Positions 49,768 through 61,629 of a stretch of DNA of 64,000 bases are shown here, piece after piece. Made by a program: the position numbers and the translations under genes. The stretch is from Paulownia fortunei (lineage: Eukaryota; Streptophyta; Magnoliopsida; Lamiales; Paulowniaceae), in contig CM033115.1 of the NCBI GenBank assembly GCA_019321725.1, positions 22,020,673 through 22,084,672 on the forward strand. The letters are read 5' to 3'. The notes beneath the pieces were generated by a model. That model worked only from the letters and a program-made list of their open reading frames with translations. It did not search any database and was not told the DNA's origin. The number at the start of each line of letters is the position of its first letter. Within the stretch, counting starts at the first letter, position 1.

Positions 49768-52700
49768 TCAGGCATCCAGAGGATCACCTCTGCCGTCGTT
49801 AACAAAATTACGATCATAGGCCTCGTATTCAAAATCACGATCGTCATCTTCCATTGTTGTTCCGTATACAAAGTGTTTGGTTCCCATTGTCGTGAAAGGC
49901 ATCAAACCAAATGCTCGGGCAGTCTTGATCTCACGAGCAACCTTCCTCTGGGCCTTGGCGCTGATTCCAGTCTGCCCAACAGGCAACAAGAGTTAGAAAA
50001 GAGCATCTATCACATTCCACTTACCAGTATAGGATCACTAAAGTGTACCAAGTTATTTACCTTGCTCCTCTTGATAATGATACCAGCCTCAGTGATGAAG
50101 TTCGCGAGAAATTTCACATTCTGACCAGAAATTTAACAGTAAGTTAACTATATTGCAGACTGTTTTTCAATTAAATTATAAGGCAAGAATAATCAGCAAT
50201 GAGTAAAATATTTTTTGGGTCATTACATGTTCACCCTGAGGACAGCGCACATACAAAGTACATAAATAGCTTATCATAGTAAAACCCCAAATCCAAATTG
50301 AGAAATAGTGAATGGCAATCATCTCCCATAGCAAGCAAAAAGATAGGATAACATAACCTGAATTACCTGAATCTCCAAGTTTTCAGCAAAACATTAAGAA
50401 TGGTATCCAAAGATAGAATCATATCACTATCAAAATAAAAAACTGAGGCAAATGCCTATGGCTATTGGCAATTGTTAGCAACAAAAGGCCAAAACAGTTT
50501 TTCCAAAGTGGAAAGGTCGGGGAGAGGCCTTTCACATATTTTGAGGCGGGGGCGACTGACTCATGTATATTGTTATAATTCATATTAAATAATTAAAAAT
50601 AAACTAACAAATTACAATTCTAGTATGACGAAAGATTTTGGAAAAGAACTTGAGATTCAAATGCCATAAAATAGCATAAATAAGAAGTATAGGCATTTCC
50701 AACTCTTGAAATATTAAGTTTAACAGGAGAGATGCTTTATAGATAACAAAAAGATGATTTTTAGGAGAATACCATTGGTTAAGAGAATTAGGATTTTAAG
50801 AATGGTTGAAAAGAACTTTTGTATTTGGGACATATAAAGTCGAAAAAAAAAAAAAAAAAAAACTCTTTGATACGCTTCTTTGGAGCATGCAGCCAGTGAC
50901 TGGGGCTGCAAAACGCATATCCCCAAACACCATTATGTGCTCCTTAGAAGAAATGCCCCCTCCACTGCCCTGGAGCATTTTGATATGCCCTGCCTCAAGG
51001 TGCGCCCCACAAGCACCTCTTGAAACATTGGCCAGAAAATTTAAAATGTTTGCACGTCCCTCATGATTGTGGCCGCAAAATCAGCACGTAGAAGTTTACA
51101 AAGCACAAGTCAGCATCAGATGCAATCATCATATAATGAGATAGAATGTGAACAAAGAATAAAATGATGGCATTCATTACATAACTGAGTTCAGCAACAA
51201 TGATCTTCAACTGACAAAAGTATCATCTTTTAGCTCCCTCATGCAATTAGCATTGCAGAATTTTCAGAAATAAGAGGTTTTACCAGCTCAATTCATTAAA
51301 CTCAAACTATTCCTCCTCTTCCTTCCCCACCGCCCCAACACCACATCTGCCATTTATCTAGAGGTACAGTTAAACAAGCACAAAGGCACATATGCAAAAT
51401 TTTCAAAAGAATTAACATTTAAAATACAAACATCCGCACCCTGAAATCAGCTTTGAGTAATACTTCCTCTGTTGTTGTTTCAAACTCGCTCCTTTTGACA
51501 GGTTTACGTACTCCAGGCTTTCGCAGGTCAAGATCCTAAATATATCAAAGCAAGGTATAAAGGAAAACATGAGTAACTAAATGAAGAAAAAGTAAATCAA
51601 AATTATATAACGAAGCTGAGCATCATATTGATTTAAACAAGATCAGACAGATTGTCAGAATAAACATAGAGCTCAACTCAAAAACTACAATACCATATAC
51701 ACTCTTGGTAAGAACGAGACAAAAAGTAAATCCGGATTGTAGTATTTCACCTTGATTACAATCTGTGAAGTCTAGCAACAAAAAATGGATTAAATCTGAC
51801 AATTGTAGGGTGAGTATATGGGGCTTATAGTCACAGTTGACAAAATATTACGAACGGAGACTAATGTTGTCAAGAATGTATGCCAAAACAAACAAAAATA
51901 TGGAAGAACCTTACTATTACCAGCTGGCACAAATTTTATTTCATAGTTTATACCTTGGTATCATAAGTCATCCCACTCAAGAAATTAACATCTGGCCTGA
52001 ATGCATAATCTTCTTTAGCTACTTCATCAGGATCGAACTCAAAGTAGGTGGCCGCTTTCTTTAATTTATAATCCATCCCATCAGTTAATGTATTGTGATT
52101 CTCATCTAGACCATCCATGAAACCTGATCTGTTTCCCATATTCAATGAATATCCCATCCCAGATCGATCATGTGCCTTCTCAGCCATCTCGAGCTTTCTG
52201 TAAAACGAAAAACTAGGAAGACTCCCATCACTAAAAATCCGTTGCTCAAAATCATCAACGGACTCGGATGTGTTTAGGTTCTTCCTGTCATCAGTACCTG
52301 TGAAAATGGAAAAGTTCACATTTAGACCAATCAATTGGATTGAAGGAATGCACCAATCTATCAATCGATCACCAAAACCAACACTGAACCTATAGCAAAC
52401 ATAATAACGTGAAATATGGTGACCAAGAAATATTATACAAGGCGTACGTTTCTAAGGCTCCATTTGCATCTTTGGTATCCATAGAGGAAAATACTAAGGA
52501 AAGAATTTTCCTTTATTTAAAGAAAAGCATGAAGGGAACGCTTGTATAAACATGACTAGCTTACATATATTTCATTTCCTTATATGAAATTTAACTATAC
52601 ATAGAACACATTGAGCAACTCATACTTATTTGCTAGAAAAAAAATGAAAAAACAAAAACAACTTTTCATTTATTAAGCTTTTCTTTGCAATTCTCCTCTA

Positions 52701-53190
52701 CTGAATCTTGAATCCAAACTGACAGTAAACATACTCTGACGAAAGGCATTCAAAATCCAAGCTCAGACAATGGGCTTTTTCTTTTCACATGAAATCATCA
52801 CAAGGGTCTCTCTTTGTATACCAACACTCATTGGCATTTCTCTAACGGGCCTTCTTTCAGAAATAGGAATACAAATTGCTTTCCGCATCAAAAGATTTAG
52901 TAAGGCATATTAAAAGAACAAAAAACTGCGTCTTCTCATTATGTTCTCAATAACCTCTACTAGAAAATCACACAGTCAATAACAGTGAACACAATAAATA
53001 CCATCAAATCAACTCTGCTTGCAAATTAATAGCCACCTCATTGAATTAAATAAGCAAAAACTTAATAGCTATTGAGGAAACAATTACCTGAAAATGTGCT
53101 TGCAGAAAAAGCCCGAATTACATGAGGGCTTTGGAATTGACGAGACAACGCGGCGTTTGCAGACCACAGTGCACTTCGAATAAGTTTCAT
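49768..53190 (-). CDS. Organellar (probably mitochondrial) ribosomal protein bS18
   Basis: Five exons on the minus strand: 53088-53190, 51954-52297, 51440-51535, 50061-50120 and 49768-49971 (268 residues). Exon 1 encodes a basic, Ser/Ala-rich leader without acidic residues (MKLIRSALWSANAALSRQF), a typical mitochondrial presequence. Exons 3-5 hold the S18 core: DLDLRKPGVRKPVKRSEF, VLLKADFRNVKFLANFITEAG, IIIKRSKTGISAKAQRKVAREIKTARAFGLMPF. These correspond to the bacterial S18 region that packs against S6 on the small-subunit platform. Exon 2 adds about 115 residues of plant-specific sequence (acidic, FSFYRKLEMAEKAH) not found in bacterial S18. An acidic tail follows the core. It matches the gene I know as At1g07210 in Arabidopsis. 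Confidence 0.9.
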
Positions 53191-54198
53191 TTTCCCTGTC
53201 AGTCAAGAAAATGCAAAAAAACCAAGCAAAAAGATGAAATCAGAATAAGAAAAAATTAAGAACAAAAAATACAAATGAATTAGCACCTTAAAATGAGGGA
53301 CGAGGAAGAGGAGAATGGAAAGGTTCAAGGGTTGGGTGAAAACTTTGTTCTTTTCAGCAGCTGAAACTGCGAAGGGTTCTAGACCCGATCCATTGGGTCA
53401 TCTTGATCCGGGTAACTTTATAGCCTGATGGGTACAGTCTGAAATCGTCCATTAATAGAATTATTGGGCCTTAGAAGGATTCGATCCAACTAAAAAGATT
53501 TTATTATTCAAAGTAAACGGAGTGGCTTCCAAATTGAGTGGCCCAATTCCACAAATTAGCATGTTTGTTCTAAATTAAGCTTATCTTTTTATTTTTTATT
53601 TTTTTAGTGAAGCTATCAATATATTATAACATAAGATATTAAATTAATAACGAATCAATAGTTATTAAATAATTATTTTATTTTATTTTTAATTATAAAA
53701 AAAAATCATGTCGCCATTTGCTTCTTACATTCAAATATAAATTAAGTTAAGTCGAACTCGCCGCATTATCAAAATGAACATCTATGTTAATTAGGCTAGA
53801 ATAAGAAACATCATGCTATTCGATATCAATTCACATTCAATTTTTTAAAACTCAACATGCAGGAGCAATTTCAATTGAAATTTGAATACATACAAAGTAA
53901 AATACTCGGTTGTAATGCTATTCGATATCAATTAATATTCAATTCTTACAGAAGCAATTTCAAATAAAATTTGAATGCAATTTATACATACAAATAAAAT
54001 ACATGGTTTTTTATGTCAATAATTACCAGAGTATGGAATTGGATATAACTCTTACATATGATTATTCATATCCCACTTGTATATGCTTCTTATATATTTT
54101 CATACATTTCATGGGCAAATACCTCACTACCCCCCCCCCCCCCCCAACTCCAAATTATGTATTTTTATTTTGTAGAAAGAATAATATGGTAATGGGAC
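53191..54198. other. Spacer between S18 start and GASA stop
   Basis: AT-rich, with no coding signal. A 16-base C run (54130-54145) lies just beyond the GASA stop codon and is probably in its 3' UTR. Confidence 0.6.
54130..54145. repeat. Poly(C) run in the likely GASA 3' UTR
   Basis: Sixteen consecutive C on the plus strand (G in the transcript), flanked by AT-rich sequence. G runs of this length are rare in plant DNA. Confidence 0.85.
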
Positions 54199-54477
54199 TC
54201 AAGGGCATTTGGGTCCCCCCTTGGAGTTCTTCATGTCCCTATAACAAGGGCACTCGTCCTTGTTCCCATAAGTACCCGACGGAACACAATCGCATTTCTC
54301 ACAACATATTCCGCAGTACTTGAGGCACCGGTCCTGCCGCCCCGCCTTGGAACACCGAACCGCGCACTTTGAGTCGCAGAAACTCGAACCATCGTCCGCC
54401 GTTGTCGTTTCCAGCGAGGTGGTGAGAATGAGAAGAAGTGTGAACGCAAGAATAACCATTGTCATCATAGACTTCAT
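54199..54477 (-). CDS. Snakin-1-like GASA cysteine-rich peptide
   Basis: A single coding exon of 92 residues. Residues 1-27 are a signal peptide ([21 protein letters not shown]). The mature part begins [11 protein letters not shown] and carries all 12 cysteines of the GASA domain, ending [17 protein letters not shown]. The run [20 protein letters not shown] is the family signature. Snakin/GASA peptides are secreted or apoplastic, gibberellin-related and often antimicrobial; the closest match I know is potato snakin-1. A likely 5' UTR intron ends just upstream of the ATG, at TTTCCAG on the minus strand (about 54505). The TATA box lies at 54855-54863. Confidence 0.93.
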   Translation of the reverse strand: MKSMMTMVILAFTLLLILTTSLETTTADDGSSFCDSKCAVRCSKAGRQDRCLKYCGICCEKCDCVPSGTYGNKDECPCYRDMKNSKGGPKCP

Positions 54478-56519
54478 TTTGCTCCTTAATTAGTTTGAAT
54501 TTCCTGGAAATAATGTGGACTTTAAGTTGTGTAGCATATTGAAAAATAGGCCTCGAGGAGAGAATATTGTGTTACAAAATTACTAGACATGGATATATAT
54601 ATATCTCTTAATGTTAACTTGAATAGAAAGTGAAAACTCAAATCATTAGGGAGGATAAGTCTGTAAATTCAGAAAATTAAGAGCAAACAACTGAAGAATA
54701 TGAATATGAACTTTGAAGTACCTCAAGTTTGTAAAAATTCTTAGCTACTCAGCCTTTGCACAAATAATGAGCCTAAAAAAATTGTGTGAAATGAGAAGTA
54801 GTATTTTCATCACTGAGAAATGATGAAGATGAAAGTTAAGACACTCAGATTCTTGGTTTTATAGAGAGTCATAAGGGCACTTGGTAGTTGCTCCCACGCA
54901 TTGCAACGTAAAAAACTTGTATTTCTTTGCTTGCAATCCAATATAATTAAACTGCCATGAAATGCAACTGGAATACCCTCGGCTTTAGCCATCTGCCTGA
55001 CTTTGCCTGTTGACTTGTTCTTTATGGTCAAGTAACCACAAGCGTATGCATACCGGACTCGCTTAGAATTTTTATCTAGATTGTTCTCTTACCAACTCTT
55101 TTAGATTAAAATTTTACTCCCTTTATTTGATTATTATTTTATTTTTTTGCGGGACATCTATAAAATAAAATATCTTATAATATAAGTTTTTCACATAAAA
55201 TAACAATTTTACTCTATTACTTTCAACTGATTCAACACTATCTTGAAAAGCTAAAGTGAAAAGATATTTAGACTTTTCTTTTTTAATTTTTATTTAAAAC
55301 CTAATAATAGGTCAAATTACGCTCGTAATTTAGGGTGGAGGAAATATAATACATATAATTTATGTGACTGAAATCTTAACAAAAACAAGTATAATAGAAG
55401 TACTGTAAATTAAAGTATGCCAATTTAACTTCTTTATAATTGATAATAATTCATCTCTATGATCTCTTTCTTATTGCTTTATGGAATATTTATCTCGTTT
55501 CCATATAAAAGCATAACTTAATTTTTTTACCTTAACTAAAATTATTTTTCTGGTAACGACTTATCTTCAAAATAGAACACTTCAATGTCTCATGCTAACG
55601 ATCTAACTAGACCTCTAAATTTTCCATGCACAACGTTAATCACAAGCTAAGGTACCTAAACTTGGTTAATGTTGAACACATAAAATTTAAAATAAGACAA
55701 AAAATAAATAAATAAATTGAATAGTATCAATACAATATTAGTATATATCAATAATTTTCGACACAACTCGAAACAATATTTTTGGTTCGAAATGCATTTT
55801 CTTTAACGAGCTAAACAAAGTTCGAGCTTGTGTAAAATTGAATAATTAATAAATTACAATTGATCAAGAATTAATACGAATTAAGAATTAAGTTTGAGCT
55901 TAAAGTAGAAGTGAAAATGATAACTGCTCTCTATTTCAATTTTATATATTATCTTCTACTTTATGTTAAAAATTCTCCATGGAGTTGAATCACTAACACC
56001 AATCAATTAAAGGTACTATTTTTATACCCAAAAATCAACCTTCTAATTAAATCACTATTCCAATATAGCCATATAGGTACTATTTATACCCAAAAATCAA
56101 CCTATTATTTAAAGTTGATGGTCGAGATTATTATGTCTACTTTTAAAATTGTTATTAAAAAAATAATTGATAACTATTATAATTATAAATAATTGACATT
56201 TACAATATAATGACAATAGAATTGATTTACTCAAAGAAAAGATCAACCTAGAATTAATATTATGTAAACTCCAACAATTCGGTAGATGTACATTACTAGA
56301 TGAGATACAAATACAAGATAATATACGTATTAAAATAGAAAATTTAAAGTAATTTAAAGTTTTAAACATCAGAAAATAACATTAGAACTACTTCCTCAAA
56401 ATAAGTGATTTGCATTTGATGCTTCACTCAAAAATAAAAAATTAAACTGCAAATCCTTTATCGCGGATATGCATTTTATGGGTGATACATAAATAATCAA
56501 ACTTTCTCATGCAGAAAAT
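54478..56519. other. GASA leader and promoter, then AT-rich spacer
   Basis: 54478-54850 probably holds the GASA 5' UTR with one intron. Upstream to about 55050 the sequence is GC-richer promoter. The remainder to 56500 is AT-rich, with a repeated phrase TTTATACCCAAAAATCAACCT.. near 56018 and 56081 (a local duplication of about 60 bp). No gene was recognised. Confidence 0.5.
54855..54863 (-). promoter_or_regulatory. TATA box of the GASA gene
   Basis: TATAAAACC on the minus strand. It lies about 25-30 bp upstream of a pyrimidine-rich likely start region (ACTTTCATCTTCATC). Confidence 0.5.
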
Positions 56520-56964
56520 ATGGGCTGCTCCGCCGCCGTAACGCAACCATTTCCCACCATTCCATGCAAATGCATCTTTCACAGCAGAAACCCATGAAAA
56601 GCAAACAGAAATCCCCACTTCTCCAACTTTACTACTCCCTCAACAGCAACAACAATCCCAGGCCTCAACATGTACAGTTTCAACACATGTTCGCAATCTC
56701 TCGTTCTCTTCACGTTTTCTTTGACACTCTTAATTCTCGGCTTACCTCCGGCCTCCTCCTCCCGGGCTTTCCTCACCGCTGCTGCCAGCGATCCCTTCCT
56801 TTTCTTCCCAAGCCGAAGAAGAGCTGATTAAAAATCCGGACTATCCGTTCCAAGCCGTTATTACTTATGAAGACCGCCGCTTGTTTAGCCATTTTGGTGT
56901 CTCTCGCGGCTCGGCGTGGTGGTAGTACGATAACTGGACGGGTCATGTTAATAAACTGTTGAAT
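56520..56964 (+). pseudogene. Broken penicillin-binding-protein-type transglycosylase (GT51) fragment
   Basis: Reading 56815-56934 gives EEELIKNPDYPFQAV followed by ITYEDRRLFSHFGV, then a stop (TAG at 56932-56934). EDRRxFxxHFG is motif 1 of peptidoglycan glycosyltransferases of the class A PBP and monofunctional type. Shifting the frame just after this motif gives AARRGGSTIT (about 56908-56937), which matches motif 2 (GGSTITQQL). About a dozen residues normally between the motifs are missing, so a deletion with a frameshift has occurred. Upstream, the ATG at 56520 opens only 25 codons, and the Ser/Ala-rich, then hydrophobic, N-terminal region is spread over several frames, as expected for a decayed targeted protein. 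The catalytic domain after motif 2 is absent. Most land plants inherited such genes with the plastid; many flowering plants lost them. Confidence 0.6.
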
Positions 56965-57614
56965 GTTTGATGTTTTGTCCTAGTGAAGTTGTGATTCTTT
57001 TTTTCTAATTGGGTTTGTCGTTACCTTTTGTTTTAGTCATTTCTTGTTATGATTCAGCATCTCATGTGTTTGTGTTTGGGAATTGAAAATATGTTGTTTT
57101 TCAGCGTTGATCGCTGTGTTTAATTTCTTTATTGTATAATGTTTGTTTTTTCGTTGTTTAGCCTGACAAGAAACTGGTGATGTTTGATGAGCTATGTGAT
57201 GTGTATAATTCATCAAAGTAAACGGTTCCTGTTTGAACAGGCGGAGTGCAATTAATATTAGAATAATAGACCTAATAAATAGAGCATGACATGTTGCAGT
57301 TTCTTCTGATTGAATAAAAAGCCTGTTTGCGTCATATCTCGCCGAAATTAATGTACCCCAGTTGATATCTGCACCATAAAATATGTAGCATTTCGTTTCT
57401 ATTCGGGTCATCAATCATTGTCATGTTGGTTAGGCAAGAGAAAAGAGATCGGAAGATAAGATACAGAAGGAATGAATGATTTTTATTAGTCAACGCCAAG
57501 TGATGGAGGAGAAGTGGAGAAAGAGATGGAGAAAGTCAGAGCAGACCAATTCCAAACTTACCAAAACCTTTGTCATCCAACCCATTTCTGTTCTTCTCTT
57601 TGTCCGTGCACTAT
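56965..57614. other. Promoter region of the receptor kinase
   Basis: No coding sequence was recognised. The residues read just before the kinase ATG (57570-57614) are open but start without an ATG. Confidence 0.5.
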
Positions 57615-60209
57615 ATGGATTCCTTGTTATTCTTTCTCAATATTTTCTCCCTGTCTTTGGCTCTTGTATCTGGTATTTCATTCACAGAATTTGTATACCC
57701 AAAGTTTACAGCTTCAAATCTCAGATTTGTTGATGCTTCTGGGAGTTTCTTGTTCTCTTCTAATGGTACATTTAAAGCTGCCATGTTCAATCCCGGGGCT
57801 CAGCAGATTAGATTCTACTTGTGCGTTATCCATGCGGAATCCAACACCATTGTATGGTCTGCTAATCGTGATTCACCTGTATCAAAATCCGGGAGTATGA
57901 TTTTGACCACCAATGGCATCAGTGTAAGTGAAGAAGGTGGAAGTTTAAGATGGTCTACTCCACCATTCCAGTCATTAGTGTCTGCACTACAGCTGACGGA
58001 AACTGGAAACCTTGTCTTGCTTGATCAATCTAATGCGACCCTTTGGGAAAGCTTTCGTAATCCCACTGACACAATTGTGATTGGACAACAGTTGCATATA
58101 GAGACGGTACTTTTAAGTGCAGTCTCAGGTGATGACCTATCTACAGGTAATTATGGACTTGCTTTAACTGGGTCCGATGCTACTCTAAAGTGGGATAACC
58201 TCATATACTGGAAACTGTCTATGGACACAAAGGCCTATGTGAACTCATACTATGCGGTGGAGTATATGGCAATTAACCAAACAGGTCTCTACCTGTTTGG
58301 TCAAAGTGGATCTGCAGTGGTGATTCAGGTTAATTTGCCTCCATCTGAATTTCGAATTGCCAAGATGGATGACTCAGGTCAGTTTATTGTCAGTAGCTTC
58401 TCAGGAGCCACTCAAAAGCAGGACTTTGTTGGGCCAGTTGATGAATGTCGTATCCCATTGATTTGTGGAAAAATTGGATTATGTACTAGTGGTATTTCTG
58501 CAGATAGTCCTGTGTGCTCCTGTCCGTTAAGCTTCCGGGTAACTTCAAATAATACAACAAACTGTGTTCCTGCAGATAGTTCTTACTCATTGCCTGTTTC
58601 TTGCAATTCAATCGATAATATCAGTAGTTTGAATTCTTCTAATTTGTCTTACTTGCAACTTGGCTATGCTGTGGATTACTTTGCAAATGATTTCACTCTG
58701 CCTGCCAACTATGGGGTGAATTTATCACTGTGTCAAGATCTCTGTTCACAAGATTGTAATTGCTTGGGAATTTTCTATGAAAACTCTTCTGGTTCTTGTT
58801 ATAAACTTGAAAATGATTTGGGATCAGTAATGTTGAGAGCTACGAGTAATAGTCGACTAGGATTTATTAAAACTGTAGTTAGAGCTCCACCAACAAACTT
58901 TGGTGGTTTTAACAATGATGCAGTGGGTTTTCCTAAAGCTGCGGTGCTATTACCATTAAGTGGCGTCCTCTTTTTATTTGCAATTGGAATTCTCTTGTGG
59001 AGAAGATATAGGCTACCAAACATCGGAAAGGAAAAGACAAGCTACTCAAACTCCCCGTCTTCTGGGGACCTGGAATTTTCTATCCCAGGGTTGCCCTTAA
59101 GGTTTGAGTATGAAGAGCTTGAGAAAGCGACTGAAAATTTCAAGACAAAGATTGGAACAGGTGGATTTGGTACTGTATATAAAGGTACTCTGCCTGACAA
59201 AACACTTGTTGCGGTAAAGAGAATAACTAATTTGGGTCTTCAAGGTAAGAAGGATTTCTGCACTGAGATTGCTGTTATTGGAAATATTCACCATGTGAAC
59301 TTGGTCAAGTTAAAAGGCTACTGTGCTCAAAGAAGACAATGGCTGTTGGTTTATGAGTATATGAATCGTGGCTCGCTTGATAAAACCCTCTTTGGTAACG
59401 GACCAGTTTTGGAATGGCAAGAGAGAGTTGAAATTGCAGTAGGGGCAGCTCGTGGGCTTGCATACTTGCACAGTGGGTGCGAAAAAAAGATTATCCATTG
59501 TGATGTCAAGCCAGAAAACATCCTCCTGCAAGATCATTTCCAGGCAAAGATATCTGATTTTGGGCTCTCAAAGCTTCTAAGCCGCGAACAGTCCAGTCTA
59601 TTCACAACAATGAGAGGTACTCGTGGTTATCTTGCTCCTGAATGGCTTACAAGCTCCGCAATTTCAGATAAAACTGATGTTTATAGTTTTGGAATGGTGT
59701 TGCTTGAAATTGTAAGTGGAAGAAAAAATTGCTCAGTACGCACACAAAGTCACAGCCTTGACGAAAATTGCAGCTCAAACTCCTCATCTTCATCAGTACA
59801 GGAGCTTGTTTACTTCCCGCTATATGCATTGGAGATGCACGAGCAGGGGAAGTATTTGGAACTTGTTGACCCAAGGCTGCAGGGCAGAGTGACAAATGAA
59901 GACGTGGAGAAATTGGTCCGTGTGGCATTATGTTGTGTTCATGAGGAACCAGGACAGAGGCCAACTATGGTCAACATTGTGGCAATGTTGGAGGGTGAAA
60001 TACGTTTGGGTAACCCAAGAATTGAGTCACTGAACTTTTTACGATTTTATGGCCGTAGATTTGCTGAGTCTTCCATGGCAGAAGAAACTGGAGGACTCAA
60101 CCATGTTATAATATATCCAGATGCAAATGCTTCTCATAGTAGCACTAGGAGTGTCTCTAATGCTTGTTTCTCTTATATCTCGTCACAGCAAATATCGGGT
60201 CCAAGATAG
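57615..60209 (+). CDS. G-type lectin S-receptor-like serine/threonine kinase
   Basis: Intronless, 864 residues. A signal peptide (MDSLLFFLNIFSLSLALVSG) is followed by a bulb-type mannose lectin domain (about 35-160, WSANRDSPV, GNLVLLDQSNATLWESF). A cysteine-rich EGF-like part (about 275-320) and a PAN/apple-like region (about 330-420, CQDLCSQDCNCLGIFYE) come next. A membrane span lies at about 443-462, followed by a kinase with IGTGGFGTVYKG (513-524), VAVKR (K535), HCDVKPENILL (D630) and DFG (648-650). The residue before the catalytic Asp is Cys, so it is a non-RD kinase. It matches, from memory, Arabidopsis At5g35370, down to the C-terminus SSQQISGPR. The ATG at 57615 is the first one in the frame. 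Plasma-membrane perception of a wall or microbial ligand is the usual role; the ligand is unknown. Confidence 0.95.
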   Translation: MDSLLFFLNIFSLSLALVSGISFTEFVYPKFTASNLRFVDASGSFLFSSNGTFKAAMFNPGAQQIRFYLCVIHAESNTIVWSANRDSPVSKSGSMILTTNGISVSEEGGSLRWSTPPFQSLVSALQLTETGNLVLLDQSNATLWESFRNPTDTIVIGQQLHIETVLLSAVSGDDLSTGNYGLALTGSDATLKWDNLIYWKLSMDTKAYVNSYYAVEYMAINQTGLYLFGQSGSAVVIQVNLPPSEFRIAKMDDSGQFIVSSFSGATQKQDFVGPVDECRIPLICGKIGLCTSGISADSPVCSCPLSFRVTSNNTTNCVPADSSYSLPVSCNSIDNISSLNSSNLSYLQLGYAVDYFANDFTLPANYGVNLSLCQDLCSQDCNCLGIFYENSSGSCYKLENDLGSVMLRATSNSRLGFIKTVVRAPPTNFGGFNNDAVGFPKAAVLLPLSGVLFLFAIGILLWRRYRLPNIGKEKTSYSNSPSSGDLEFSIPGLPLRFEYEELEKATENFKTKIGTGGFGTVYKGTLPDKTLVAVKRITNLGLQGKKDFCTEIAVIGNIHHVNLVKLKGYCAQRRQWLLVYEYMNRGSLDKTLFGNGPVLEWQERVEIAVGAARGLAYLHSGCEKKIIHCDVKPENILLQDHFQAKISDFGLSKLLSREQSSLFTTMRGTRGYLAPEWLTSSAISDKTDVYSFGMVLLEIVSGRKNCSVRTQSHSLDENCSSNSSSSSVQELVYFPLYALEMHEQGKYLELVDPRLQGRVTNEDVEKLVRVALCCVHEEPGQRPTMVNIVAMLEGEIRLGNPRIESLNFLRFYGRRFAESSMAEETGGLNHVIIYPDANASHSSTRSVSNACFSYISSQQISGPR

Positions 60210-61629
60210 TCCATGATGGCTAATAAGTTTTTTACACTTATATTCCCATTCTTTGTGATTTCAAATGCAGATAACTCATGTACTTTGGTTTCATGTGGCA
60301 TCTATATTTATAAGAGAAATGATTTACAATGGCCTTCTGTTTGTCGTTTTATATGGTTTGCTTAGTGACTTATGCAAGATGTGAGTTGATCTATAAAGTC
60401 TCTCTAAGATAGTTTGGATACAAGGATTTGGAAGTTAAAGTTTCAAATTTACAGTAACAAATTCATTGAAATTGTATAATTCATATTAACAATGGATTTT
60501 AATTCTTTAACAATTATTTTAAGCAAATTTTTTCAATCATTTTCTGCAAATCCAAATCCTTCTATATAAACACGTTACTCCCTAATATTGAATGCATAAG
60601 GTCCTAGTAGTGTATAGAAATATCTATCAGTTCTTGATTTGGCCAAGCTCAATTAATCAGGCCCCAAACATGATTCAGCATATACAATTGAACTTCCTAG
60701 TTGATTCCCATCTCCAACATGATCAAATTGGCAAATCTGTGCACTTTGTTTGGCATTGGTTCATATTCTCTTCTTATTGACATAACAAGCAATGGAAAAT
60801 ATTAGGCTGTGTTCAAAAGAACCACAGTAGACAAGGACATAACTAGGATGTCAGGGCCAGTGTTTTTGGATCCGCCAGCAGAGCTTGAACATGGGCCAAT
60901 TCCACAGCTTGTCAGTAAGGAAAACCCATCAAAATATAAGACTATTTAAGTAGAAAGATTTTGTCTGCTGTAAGCTTAACAAGCTTTCCCAATGATAATG
61001 ATGTAGATGGATATATCAGAATTTTGAGCATTTTTTCTGTAGTTTATTGTCAGCTGCTACTATTGTTTTGCTCTGCTATCTACCAGAAACCTTAACTTGG
61101 TTTACACGCTAGTCTCTTCGTCCCATAAAGGATGTCTGTTATCCTATATTAATTTTATTGTAGTATATGACCATTATCAGTCAAGAATCTAATGTACCTT
61201 GGACAATTTCCACGGTGGTTCTTGGAAATTTCTAACAATCACAACGGGGGCTGCTTGTACTTTGGATAACCATGTGGACCAGGTTGGCATGTTTGACCGT
61301 TTCAAGATCATGTGCTTTATTAGGTTCAATTTGTACTTGTTAGAACAATTCCAATATAACCAACGTTTTAATATAGCAATTAAAAGCCATATGTACCAAA
61401 CAGTCATCCTTGACTTTGGATACTGCCTGCTGGACAATTAGACCACCATTCCATCCAATTCTTGTTCCTATAAATTAAGACCTTGTACACCACATCTCCT
61501 TAACATCTTGCAAGCTAATTCCAAAATCCACATTTTCTCAGAAATTTTCGAGTCTAACCACAACGTTTTCGAGTTGTTTGAATTGACTTTTTTCTGCTGA
61601 CAGATAAGGAAAAAATTGTTGCAAAAGTT
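60210..61629. other. Spacer between the receptor kinase and plastid-protein gene
   Basis: The first 200 bases are the kinase 3' UTR. No gene was recognised in the rest. The stretch 61430-61629 is likely promoter and 5' UTR of the next gene, with a possible TATA motif TATAAATTA near 61470. Confidence 0.5.

Noticed and set aside
54810..55031. 73-codon frame on the minus strand upstream of GASA
   Set aside because: It runs through the GASA TATA box and likely transcription start, starts downstream of no promoter of its own, and matches no family.
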